From NCBI GenBank assembly GCA_015143295.1, contig CM026561.1, forward strand, positions 43,280,875 to 43,344,874: 64,000 nt of DNA, read 5' to 3'. The stretch's first letter is position 1; each line of letters opens with the position of its first letter. This document shows, piece by piece, positions 32,989-44,350 of this stretch. Under the pieces are notes generated by a model. The model worked only from the letters and a program-made list of their open reading frames with translations. It did no database searches and was not told where the DNA came from. Both the position numbers and the translations under genes were made by a program. This DNA comes from Tetracentron sinense. Lineage: Eukaryota > Streptophyta > Magnoliopsida > Trochodendrales > Trochodendraceae.

Positions 32989-35900
32989 TGTGAAAACCTC
33001 ATTTTTACACCCCTAAATTTCCTCTTTCTAATTTAATTTTATTGATAATTTTTTTTTTATTTTTTTTTTAGAGTGAGAGAAGTTCATGCCTTTGCCCATT
33101 GCTAAACCCAAAACCCATGATTAAAATTCCAATTCATCAAGCCCAAGTCCCTAACCAAACTCCATGTTCAAAACCCTAAGCTCAAGTGCAATCAATCCAA
33201 ATCCTTTAAAGGCTTTAAACTCTAAAACCCAAGCCTGGTATCTCCCTAAATCTTGGTCCATCTTTAAAACTCCCACTTTTAAAACTCTCATTCATTCAAC
33301 CCAATACCTAACCACTAAAGCCCAAGGCCCATACCCAGCTTCATATAAGAATGAAATAGGGTTTTTACAAAAAAAAAAACAAAAAAAACAAAATCTCATT
33401 CAGTAGAGATTAGCCGCTCCCTTCTCTTTTTCCCCTTCTTCTCTTTTCCCTCTCTATCTTCTTCAATCGGCAACAGCAAGAGGGATTTCCCTCTCTTGGG
33501 TGTGAAACCTCACCCCTGCGGTAGCTTCTCACCAACTGTGCACCCCTCCTTCATCGCCGCCAGCCACGCTCGACACTTCTCCATTTTGAGATCTTAATCT
33601 CTCCAGCTGAACCTCCATCTCCGGCGATCAAGTAATTCATACCCTCTTCTTTCTAAATCTTTCTCCCCTTTGATCATTATCTCAGTTTACCCTCTCATTT
33701 CTTCGGATTACTCTCCATTTATCTCATTGAATTCATCTTTGTCATATCAGAATGCAGTAACCTTGTTTATATCCCACTTCCGGCTACCTCCAGATTGGCA
33801 GCAGCTCTCCACCTCCTGCAAATCGCAAATTCAGCACCTCCAACCAGCTGAGGTCTTCTAGCAGGAGCTCATCTTTGTTGCTCCATCGGCACAATCACCA
33901 TCCACCCTCCATCTCCAGCGAACTTCAACCCGAGCTCGATCCAGAGGCTCTCCACTGTTGAAGGTCCGTTTCCTCTCTTTCATACCCCTCAACTTCTTTC
34001 TCTTGATCCAATTTCTCTAGATCTAGATCTATTTGATCCAAATTTCTTCTCCACTCCCTGTTTTCTGTTCTTTTTTCTTCCTTCTTATTTATTTTCTTTT
34101 GATTTTCTAAGATCTGATTTGTGGTAGGGGAAGGGTAATTTCACTTCTAATCATCACCTCTGGTTGCCATCCAGCTCCAATCAGGCCAGCAATACCGTCG
34201 GCGAGCTCCCTGTTTTCGAGTTTTAACCTTCATCTTCTCCGATCTGTTGAGACCCAGCAGCTCCATCACCTGAACCACGCCGGCAGCTAATCCTCATAAA
34301 CAAGCTGATCGGGCTTCATCACATGCATATTTTTTATTTTGTTTATTTCATTTTAGTAATCCCTTGTTCTGGGGAGTGAGTGCTGTGAGTGTTTCTTTCT
34401 TCTATCTTCTCTCGGATCATCCAACAGTAGCAGTAGCACCACGGCTTTCTTTCTATTATCTTCACGACAACCGCACGCAGGTATGCATCCTCCTTTATTT
34501 ATTTATTCATTTATTGTCTTTTTTTTCTTTTACATGTTAGAGATTAAATTAGAGACGGAGTGTTGAGATTTGAATCTCTTGGGCCTTTAATTAGCTCGGG
34601 CCATAGTTATTGAGTTGGAAGCCCATGAGCCCTAGAATCATTTTTTAGAATTTTTGGGCTTACCACTTGAGGCCTTAGAATGATAATGGACCAAAGCCAA
34701 GTGACCATTATTGGTCAATGGGCCTTGGCCCGTTAGCTTTCTCTTTGAGCCCATTTCTTTTGTAATTCATCCTATGTATGTATGTTTTATCTCATGTATA
34801 TTTGTGCAATAGGGTTAGGCCGCAATTTTCTTTTTCTATTTTGCATACATGGGGCACTTAGGTAGATTTTCTACCCTAAATAATAAGCCTATCCCGTTAG
34901 TTAGTCTTACAAAAAATTCAAAAAAATAAATAAATAAATAAATTGAAGGCACTGGTCTATCCCCCTTGGGACCTAGAGCAGGATCCGTATTTAAACCATA
35001 CCCTTTTTTGGTTTAAGGCCGGTTGTCCCGCCCTGCTCTTTGCCTTTAAATTAATTAATCACATAGGCTTTATTTTCTTTTTTTGCCTACATTGGGCACT
35101 TAGGTTAGTTTAGTCTTACAAAAAATTCAAAAAATAAAAAAATCAAAGTAGATTAAAGGCACTGGTCTATCCCCCTTGGGACCTAGAGCAGGGTCCTTAT
35201 TTAAACCATACCCTTTTTTGGTTTAAGGCCAGTTGTCCCGCCCCGCTCTTTACCTTTAAATCATTTAGGCTTTATTTTCTTTTTTTGCCTACATTGGGCA
35301 CTTAGGTTAGTTTAGTCTTACAAAAAATTCAAAAAAATATTTAGAAAAATCAAAGTAAATTAAAGGCACTGGTCTATCTCCCTTGGGACCTAGAGCAGGG
35401 TCCGTATTTAAATCATATCCTTTTTTGATTTAAGGCCGGTTGTCCCGCCCAGCTCTTTGCCTTTAAATTAATTAATCACATAGGCTTTATTTTCTTTTTG
35501 CCTACATTGGGTACCTAGGTTAGTTTAGTCTTACAAAAAATTCAAAAAAATATAAAAAAAAAATTTCATTAAAATAAAATTAAAGGCACTGGTCTATCTC
35601 CCTTGGGACCTAGAGCAGGGTCCGTATTTAAACCATATCCTCTTTTGGTTTAAGGCCGGTTGTCCCGCCTCGCTCTTTGCCTTTAAGTTAATTAAATCAA
35701 TTAGGCTTTATTTTCCTTTTTGCCCACCTTGGGCACCTAGGTTAATTCTTGATTAGTTAAACTTGCCAAAATTAAAAAATACAAAAAAATCAAAAAATGC
35801 AAAATAACAAAAACATTCAAAAAAACCCACAAAATTCAAAATGGACCTACCCTAATAAATGAACGCCCCCTAGCGCTCCCCCATAAGCACCTAGCTACGC

Positions 35901-36430
35901 AACCAACTTCAGGAATGAGATTCATAAATCTCAATTCTACTTCCCCCAACTCAAGCACGAGTTGGAAGTGACCTCCGAAACGAGTATAAAAACAGTCACC
36001 TCCCCGAACTACTATTAGGGTTTGATTCCGACTAATCGGATAAGTAGGCAGCCCGAGCCAGGGTTCGACCCCAACCTAGGATAAAAGCTTTACACCCCAT
36101 TTATGATTGTTTGTATTTGATTAACAAAATTAATAATTGTTTTAGAAAATTTTAAGTGATTTTAAATGTTTGGCTTAGACTTAGTGAGTAGGTAACCGTC
36201 ATTAGATGGGGGTCCTGGGGTGCCTAATCCCTTCCCCAGGACCTAAATGGATCTCTTACCTAGACTACTCTGGACCGTAGGCCCCTTATTTTGGATTATC
36301 TCGGGATCCTACTTCCCCTAAGTAGGTGGCGACTCTTAGAATGAATTTAGCATTATTCCTCTACTCTCGGACCTCACTTGGGCATTTAGAGTTGAGAGAA
36401 GAAGAAAGGCGGTAAATTTATATGCTTACA
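32989..36430 (+). mobile_element. Solo LTR, 3442 bp, TSD GTTAA
   Basis: It begins TGTGAAAACCTCATTTTTAC and ends TTTATATGCTTACA, with GTTAA directly before (32984-32988) and after (36431-36435). The start resembles that of the 37894 LTR. The last 550 bp share landmarks with it in the same order: GTAGGCAGCCCGAGCCAGGGTT, GGTGCCTAATCCCTTCCCC, GGTGGCGACTC. So it is a related Tat/Ogre-type LTR of another family. It has no gene. A pyrimidine-rich leader-like part spans about 33400-34450, and the tandem array at 34901-35740 sits in its second half. Confidence 0.9.
34901..35740 (+). repeat. ~200-bp tandem repeat, four copies, inside the solo LTR
   Basis: Copies start near 34901, 35109, 35310 and 35527 with TTAGTCTTACAAAAAATTCA. 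Each then has AAAGGCACTGGTCTATC, CCTTGGGACCTAGAGCAGGG, AACCATA...TTTTTTGGTTT, GGCCGGTTGTCCCGCC and GCTCTTTGCCTTTAA. Within a copy, TTAAAGGCA / TGCCTTTAA and GAGCAGGG / CCCTGCTC are complementary, so every unit can form a long stem. Confidence 0.85.
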
Positions 36431-37893
36431 GTTAAGATTCACTCTCTTGAAATTAATCACAGGGCCTCCTCCTGACACACCTTTACTATCTTAGCCAGAG
36501 GGGTGGGTGTCATATTCATAATAACATGGAAATTTTTAGTTAACATATTAGCTACCACATTACCTTGGGCTTTCGCAAATTCTTTTAGGTCGTTCTTTTG
36601 CTTAGACTTATAAAGCTTGGCACTTTACACTTTCCAATGCTTTGTCAATATAGTTGTTAGGAAATTTGAATCACTTTGTCAAGGTTCTTAACAACATTAA
36701 TTTTTACCATTATGAGATTTCAAGTCTTATCGTTTTTTATGTGCTACATTTGAAGTCTTATGAGAATTACAATCTAAGATATGAGAAGCAAGATACATCT
36801 AGTTCATCAAAAGAAAAATGCATATTGTCAATTGACGAAACTTGCAAAGTGTCAGATTTTATAAGTCTCAACAAAAGAATGGACCCTTATGAAAAATGGG
36901 AAACGGACATCGCGGTCAGCTTCCAAGCTGACCGCGTGATCTCGTTCCTCCATGCCCTCTCTCTTTTTTTAACACCTATTGACTGTGGTTAAGATTCACT
37001 CACTCCTAGGGTTCATTCATCTAACCTTGGTTTTTTAAAAATAAAAATGAAAATAATTATCATAATTTAGTTAAGTTGAGCCATGGTTAGAAAAAAAAGG
37101 TTAAAAGGGACACGGGGACAATGCAGTCAACTAGGAAGAGGACCTCGCGGTCCCCTTCTCAGGGTTCAAGACTCTTCTTCTATATAGTGCATTCCATTTT
37201 CTTGCTAACAGCCCAATTCATACAAGCACAGCTATCCCATGTGTGAAAAGCGTAGAGCTATCTGAACCGTCTAATTAACAATATAAGCCACATGTACGGT
37301 ATAGGGAATAGGGTGTATCATTCTCAATGCTTTTGTAGCACCATAAACTTTGTTTAAGGTTTCTTCCGGAAGGAACTCAAAATGGGAAGGATTATATTAA
37401 ACATTCAAAAGGTATTACCACCATCTTAAGGAATGGTTTAAATCCATCACCTTCCTTCTCAGTCTTACTCTCTCCATAAATCTCCATGCTTATGTGCTGC
37501 CTTCTTCTTTCTTGCTCCTAATTAATTGTTGGAAAATTAGCAGGTGATGAGGAGCACAATAATCTATGATGAACTAGCTGTAATGTATTCACTTCTATGG
37601 CAACAAGAATTTTTTTTCTTTTAGTACTCTGTTGAGGCAAATATAAACTGAACAAGTTACCTCAATGCGCAATCCAATAACCAGAGTAGAAGCTACTCAA
37701 TCACGAAATGAAGTCAAATACCTATGTCACATAGGTTAGAATAAGTAAACCGAGGCACATGTTCGACACGTTGTCCTCAAGGTGATTTCGCCTCTGCTAA
37801 TTTCAGATGACCTTGGTGCTTACAGATTTATGGCGTACACCCCCCAGGATTCAACGATCTTTTCCTAAGATAACGAGCACTCGCTATGCTTAG
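36431..37893. other. Intergenic, degenerate foldback only
   Basis: A degenerate CCATGGTTAAG-family foldback is visible at about 36960-37110 (GTGGTTAAGATTCACTCAC...AGCCATGGTTAG). A small hairpin, GCGGTCAGCTTCCAAGCTGACCGC, lies at 36913-36936. The 112-codon frame at 36654 has no recognisable family. Nothing else was identified. Confidence 0.5.
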
Positions 37894-40743
37894 TGTAAGC
37901 ACCCAATTTTTACACCCCCTTGATTGTGGTTAAGAATTTTTAACAATGGTTAGCCCCTAACCGAATCCCCTTAACCCTAGGTAAAGCCCTAACAACCCTT
38001 AGGCAAAACCCTAGCTAGACCCAAAAGCTTAACCCTAGTTAAACCTAGGCCTAACCCTAACCTAGCCGTAGCCTAGCCCTAGCCGTAGCCCTAGCCTTAG
38101 CCCTAGCCTAGCCGTAGCCTAGCCCCAACCCTAGCCTAGCCCTAGCCCTAGCCCTAACCGTAGCCTAGCCTAGCCTTAGCCCCAACCCTAGCCCAGCCCT
38201 AACCTAATCGTAGCCTAGCCCTAGCCCTAGCCTAAAGCCCTTAGGCTTAAATCCTAAGTCCAAAACCCCTTAGGGTCTAAAACCCTCGGCCTGGGCCCAA
38301 GCCCAGACCCAAAAATTCAAACAAAGCCCCCTGTACCGCATGCCTACCTAAGCCGAGGACCTGGTGGGCAAAAACCATAGTTAACAGTAATTCTTTCACC
38401 GACATCCCAAAATTGCACAGGCTTGGTAATGACGGTAAAGTCATTACCGTCATTACCAAATTCGCATTTTTGCAAGTCTACAACCCCCTCCTGCACACTC
38501 CACAACCACTCCTCCTACACACCAAACCTTCCAGGGTGCAGGCACGCCTCTGCACACCCCTTACCTCCACAAGGATCTTCTCCCTTAATCCCCCATGGGT
38601 CCTCAACCTTTTCCCTATAAATCAACAATCTCCCACAACCCTTGAACTCAACTAGCAAATCCCCCCATTTTGAACCCCTGCTCAATTCTAGACTCTCAGG
38701 CCTCTAGGCCCCTTTAATAGCTCCCCAACAAGCTCATAGCAGCCTCCCAGCTTCCCCAGCCGTGCTCCACCACCACAGCACCACCGCCACTGCCAGTAGC
38801 TGCAGCCACCTAAGGAGCGTAGCCAAAGGGTAGGGCTCCCCCTACCCCCATTTTCTTCCGTTTTGAGCATTGTGAGCCCCTGGTCCTTCCAGGGGAGTTT
38901 CTCTTTCAGTGTTGTAGTAAACCCCTTGTGAGGAGTCTCCTAGGGGTATAGCACCACCTCGGGCACCTTCCTTGATTTCTGGGGTCCCCCACACCATGAG
39001 GGAACTCCTGGTACTCTCATGGTAGCAGCCCCATAAGCCTATTTCAAGATCTAAAAAAAAAAGAGCTCAGGGTGTCGGTAAACTCAGTACCGACACCCAT
39101 GGTGCTTCTTGTTTCAGAGCCTGTGCGCCCCACCTGAGATATCAACGGGTCCAACCAGGGCATGGGTCATCACCCTAACCCCCTTTTGAGCTTAACCTCA
39201 GGTTTGTGGGCCACCCTCATTAACCTAATCATGATTAGTTGGCTGTAAACCAAGAACTGCCAGAATGTTAGTAATCATATTACCAACATTTATAATTTTA
39301 TACAAATGGTGACCAAACCCACTTTGGCCCATGTAGGGCCCACTCCAGGCCACCCATGGGGCCCACCCCAGGCTAAAATTCTTACATGGATTCCCCTCTT
39401 CAACTCTATGCTTTCAAACCTCCTTAAGTTAACACCTAACCCGAGTTAAAAGGGCTTCAACTGTGCTTAAAAAATTTATCAAACTGTCGGTAATCCATCT
39501 ACCAACAATGTGTTTTTTAGGTTTTTTTTTTGGGGCTTTACAGTAAGCCCAACTCACATGAGAGCCCTCCAACTGACCTGACTTGGCCCCTAGGGCCCAT
39601 ACCAAGCTGCCCAGTCCTTGCCTTGCCTTAACCCATGATCAACTCAACCATGGTTCAGAGTTAACCATGGTAATTGGTCAAACCCCATGGAAAAATTTTA
39701 ATAAATCCCAGAAAATCTGAAATGATCATTTTTGAATTATGTGCTCATACCTAACTATGGTTAACACTTGGTTTAACCATGGTTAAGCTCATTTAAACCT
39801 TAAAAAATGTTTAAAATCATGAAAATTATCAAAGGGCATTATAATCCAAAATCTAACTTTGTAGAATGCCTAACCATGATTATCCAGACTAACCATGGTT
39901 AAACTCATATTTTAACCATGGTTAGCCGCATTCAACTTGGGAAATTGAAAAAAATCTCCTAAAATCATTAATCAATTCTTGAGGAGCATAAACATACCTT
40001 GGACCTCACCCAACCCCGGTTAACAACTCTAACCACAATTAATCCCCTCTTGGCCTACCGGGCCTAACCCTAAGCCTATCGGGCTTACCCTTGGCCTACT
40101 GAGCCCAACTCAAAGCCTACCAGGCTTACCCTTGACCTACCGGGCCTAATCTTGGTCTACCGGGCCCAACTCTTAGTCTACTGGACTAAACCCTTGCCTC
40201 CGGGCTTGCACCTATGGCCTACCGGACATAATCTTGGCCTACCGGGCCTAAACCTTTAGTATACCAGACTACCCCTTTAGCCTACCGGACCCAATCAAAC
40301 ACTTGACCAATTCGGTCAATCACCCCTAGCCTCTGAACTAGACCCTAAGTCACCCTTAGTACACACACAACACTCGCCTAGCCTCGACATGGGCTCATGT
40401 GCCAGAATTACGCTCGGTCTGATCTCACCCTAATGTGAATACGTAGGCAACCCAACCCGGGTTTGACCCTAGTTTAGTTTTTCCCTTCTTAGATTAGTAT
40501 AAACTAAACATAAGGTATTTGACTAATAAGTGACATTAATTTGGCTTAAACCTAGTAAGTAGGGAACCATTATAAAACGGAAGTGCCGAGGTGCCTAACA
40601 CCTTCCCCGGACTTAACCGAACCTCCTACTCAAAACTATAAGTAGACTTAAGACCTTATCCATTACCTGAGACTTATCCCTACCGAATCAATAAGTGGCG
40701 ACTCATAACATAATCATGTGAGTAACCGAAATCTGTGCTCACA
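37894..40743 (+). repeat. 5' LTR of the giant element
   Basis: 2850 bp, TG...CA. In order: CCCTAGC-type heptamers (37970-38280); hairpins at 38423-38459, 39070-39098, 39264-39290 and 39485-39507; CCATGG palindromes (39640-39940); CTACCGGGCC repeats (40050-40300); a terminal block with GTAGGCAACCCAACCCGGG and GTGGCGACTC. It matches 53930-56435 directly and 2122-5101 in inverse orientation. Confidence 0.93.
38423..39507. repeat. Four GGTA/TACC hairpins in the 5' LTR
   Basis: H1: 38423-38438 with 38444-38459, 16-nt perfect arms and a 5-nt loop. H2: 39070-39080 with 39088-39098, 11-nt perfect arms (GGGTGTCGGTA). H3: 39264-39275 with 39279-39290, one mismatch. H4: 39485-39492 with 39500-39507, one mismatch. 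The 3' LTR has counterparts at about 54063-54088, 54755-54783, 54948-54974 and 55173-55194, the last a perfect 22-bp palindrome. Confidence 0.85.
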
Positions 40744-40765
40744 ACTCTAGCGACTCTGTTGGGGA
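40744..40765 (+). promoter_or_regulatory. Putative primer-binding site of the giant element
   Basis: ACTCTAGCGACTCTGTTGGGGA follows the LTR end directly. A GCGACTC...TGGGGA block after the 5' LTR is, as I recall, usual for Tat/Ogre-type elements. I do not assign the primer tRNA from sequence alone. Confidence 0.5.
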
Positions 40766-41762
40766 TAATTCAAGGTTCAACCCGGAACCTAGGTTTAAGT
40801 CAAATTAACATCAACACTACTCAAAGGCCTTAGAATTTAGTCTAATACTAATTCTTTATATCTTTTGAGTGTATTTTGTATTGTGCATCACATACATAGC
40901 ATAGTAGCATAACAATCCTAAACTCATTAGACAGGCTTAATACGCTTACGACTGTTGGATGATTATCCTCAGTGACAGTGGCTTAAAAGTCTTGGAGGTC
41001 TGCGGAGTTACTCCTGCTGGGTGATTACCCTCGGGGAAGGATTCTGAAAGCTCCCGCTTACACCAATAGTCCATTTTCAAGGAAGTCGCATATACGGTGT
41101 TAAGTGATCCCCCCCACCATGCTAGGAACACACTTGCATTACTCCAGCATGCATACATATAACCTAGGCTGAGGTATAGTCTAGCTACAAGCAGTGAACC
41201 TGGAGGGATACTCTAAATCCTAACCTGCTTGTACCCTATACCTTCCCCCAATCATGGTTGACTACCCGGACACATCCTACCCGGATAAGTACCTACCCAG
41301 GAGCATGTGATGAGCCAAACTTGTGTTTGTAATAAAATACATCCTACCCCTTCATCTTGACATAGCACATGGGGTTCAAATCCTAGGAAAATAGGTCCTC
41401 ACAGCACCTAATCTAGCCTTGACCCGATAGGCCCCTGGTTCCCAACAACCCGGGTACAGCATACCGGATCTCTGTCCGCTTGCCCTATCGGATCACATGT
41501 GCCATGTCGTACTCAATGAAAAAAATATTTAAAAAATGCATCATCATCATTTGTATCTTGCATTTTACAGACACAGTACATTCACACAGAGTCTGTATAT
41601 TTATCCAGGTAGATGGTAGATCCGTCAGGGATTGTTCCGTTAAATGGTCAGCCTTCACGGCCCGTGCACCTCCTCTCTCAGGGGGCATGTGACAAAGCTC
41701 TCCAGAAAACAATTGAGACCGTAACTCAGGATTAGCGTCTCGCTTAGGCTCAGTACTACAGA

Positions 41763-44350
41763 ATGGGTAACACCCTAGACCTATCCATGGTTGAGCCAGA
41801 CTGGTGCCTTTTAAATGTTGTAATCCAATGTTGGAACCCATCCTACATGGTGTTCCATTTCAGTAAGAACGAGTTGTGTCCAACACTGGAAGAAATACAG
41901 CGCTTTCTTGGCCTAACCATGGAAGGCGATGTCATAGTACCCCGTTACAGGGTAAGCTTCCAGGCAAACCTCTCAATGTTTTTACAAATTCAGTCTGCCT
42001 CCCTGCAACACGATCCTAACGGCACTTACGAACGGGTGTCTATAAAATTTCTTGAAAAATAGTATCGGTCCAGGTGGAACCCTGACTCCCCGACTGCTGA
42101 ACTTCCTGGTCTCAATGCCTTTGCACTAATCATTATGTCCCAATTGGTGTTCTCAAAATGCCGCACCCTCACCAACTCAGTATTGGTGGGGATCATTGAA
42201 GACTTGCGCGATTCCAAGATGGTAGTCCTGGTCATCCTTGCAGAGCTTCTCAGGGCTCTCAACCAAGCAGCAGAACTTAAAAAGGGCATCTTCCATGCCA
42301 GTACACCACTCTTGCACATGTAGCTGGTCTCACACCTGCCCACCATCATACCAGTGCCCGATGTCCCTAGAGATGCATACAGCCTGCCCAGGAAGATTTT
42401 TCAGAATCAGGGTCAGATAGTGATTACCGACGTCAAAACTTTCTACAGGCTTCTCCAGAACCTAATAGAGGAACAGATTATATGGAAATGCATGTGGCTG
42501 GTTCGCAGATAGCTACCACATGTTGTCATAACAGGAAGACAATGCAAGTCCTAGCAAGTCTCACTGGCTCAGCGGCTTACATTCCACTTTGAGTTCTCTT
42601 CCAGTTTGGACTCCCTCAGTGCATCCCGGTGATAGACAATCTGAAAAATGACTTCACCGACTTCACAGTGCAGTATGAACGCCTCACCCATCGATTCCAA
42701 GTAGATTGATGAAGCTTCAGGAGAGACCAATGGCCAGACTTCGTAGTTACAACAGGACCACCAACTGATTCGGCATACCGACTATGGTGGAAGACCTTGA
42801 CATTCCGTCTGGTATGCCCGCACTGAGGGAACAGCCCACACCAGTTGCAACTCCATCACAAGGAACCATACTCATCACTGACATGGTGATTTCCTGGAGA
42901 GACATCTTCCTAGAAAGGCAGTTACAGATCTAGTAGACAGAAAAGAGGCTATGGAAGGCCCAATGAGCATTCAGGCAACAGGAAGCGGAGCAGAATCGCG
43001 AAATCTGAACTCCTAGCCATGCAGGAACAGGTTGACTAGCTTGAGCATACGATCCAATCCCTTCAGAAGAGACACAGGGGTGATGCTTGAGAGACCACCA
43101 TCATTAAGGCCTAACTGCGCTTTCATCAAGAACAGCTTGACAGTGCAAAGGTAGAGATGACCAATCGAATCCGACAGTTCGGGTTTCGGATGTTCAATGC
43201 CACAGAAACAATTGAACACATGGAGGTCGAAATCACATCCCTCCAACAACATATTATGGACCATGAAGGTGTGCCCTGGCCGCTTGACTTTACCATCCAT
43301 GATGGACCTGCTTAGGGTTGAGTTTTTTTTTTCTTGAGTCATTGTCATGTACTCACTCAATGCCTTAAATGAAAAATCCTTTCTAACATCTTCTTCCTCA
43401 TATCATCAACATGTATGTTTACCCAGCAAGTCACTCTATTCACAATGTTGAGCACAAACACTTGCACTATGCCCCTCAAGCATCACTGCATCATCAATGC
43501 ACCCTCATTTTTTGCACTAGCATCCAGTCTATCCTAGTCAAAGCACCACCGACATTGCACTACAATTAGCATCACTCATGCATCTATAGAGTACAGCCCA
43601 CACATCATGTAGTCGACAGCACTCCTAGAAGTGACCTAACTACAAGAATCCATAGGCTATGTCTATCCTTCATTCTATCCCATCAGGAGTGCTGCTTAGG
43701 GTCGAATCTTTTCTCTTTTTGAGTCTCACCTCATTCCTTGGGTCTAACCTGTGCATGCTCATGCATTTTAGCTTCACATACCTGCAGTATTGACTCGCTC
43801 TACATTTTCTGATCCTACCAAGGCAGCAACTCAAAGACTCAAGCAATGGAGCACAGAGAAGCATTAGACGGCCAAGAAGTCATCTTGGTAACCCTCCTCC
43901 GTTAAGAATAGGACATCAAAGAAATCAAGTCTCTCGACCAAGATGCAATTACCGCTATCAATAAACTCCTGGTGGCACAAGGGCGAAATCAGACCCGCCC
44001 CCTACATCTCAGACAAACACATCTGACCTAGTGGCACAGCCACAAAAATCTCCCCCTCATCCGCCCCTCAAGCCTAAGAAAGAGCGGGCACCACCCAAAC
44101 ATTTCACCCCTCTTACACTCGGCCAACTCTAATTGACTCTTGTTGAAAGGAAGCTGATCGCACTTCGCGGTCCCATCCCGCTATTACCCTTAGCCAAAAG
44201 GAGCCGCAATTACCAGGAGCACGAACATTGTGCCTTTCATCAAGGACCTGGACATTCCACTGATAGCTGCATGGCTCTAAAACATGCAGTCAAAGATCTA
44301 ATCGATGAGGGCAAACTTAATTATGTGCCTGGTAACTGGTGCTCCTGAAA
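41763..44350 (+). pseudogene. gag: Decayed gag of the giant element
   Basis: Fragments in different frames follow the order of Tat/Ogre-type gag proteins. 41763-42062 has a DUF7745-like segment (FHFSKNELCPTLEEIQRFLG). 42135-42480 continues it with several stops (MVVLVILAELLRALNQAAEL). A glutamine-rich coiled-coil-like stretch at about 42900-43310 is broken by many stops. 44133-44348 has the C-terminal knuckle-like CAFHQGPGHSTDSCMALKHA. Such Gag proteins form the particle that packages the element RNA. Frameshifts and stops make this copy nonfunctional, and no pol follows. Confidence 0.7.

Noticed and set aside
36654-36992. A 112-codon forward frame
   Set aside because: It overlaps a hairpin and a degenerate foldback and has no recognisable domain.
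41485-41841. A 118-codon minus-strand frame
   Set aside because: It is antisense to the decayed gag region and carries no motif.
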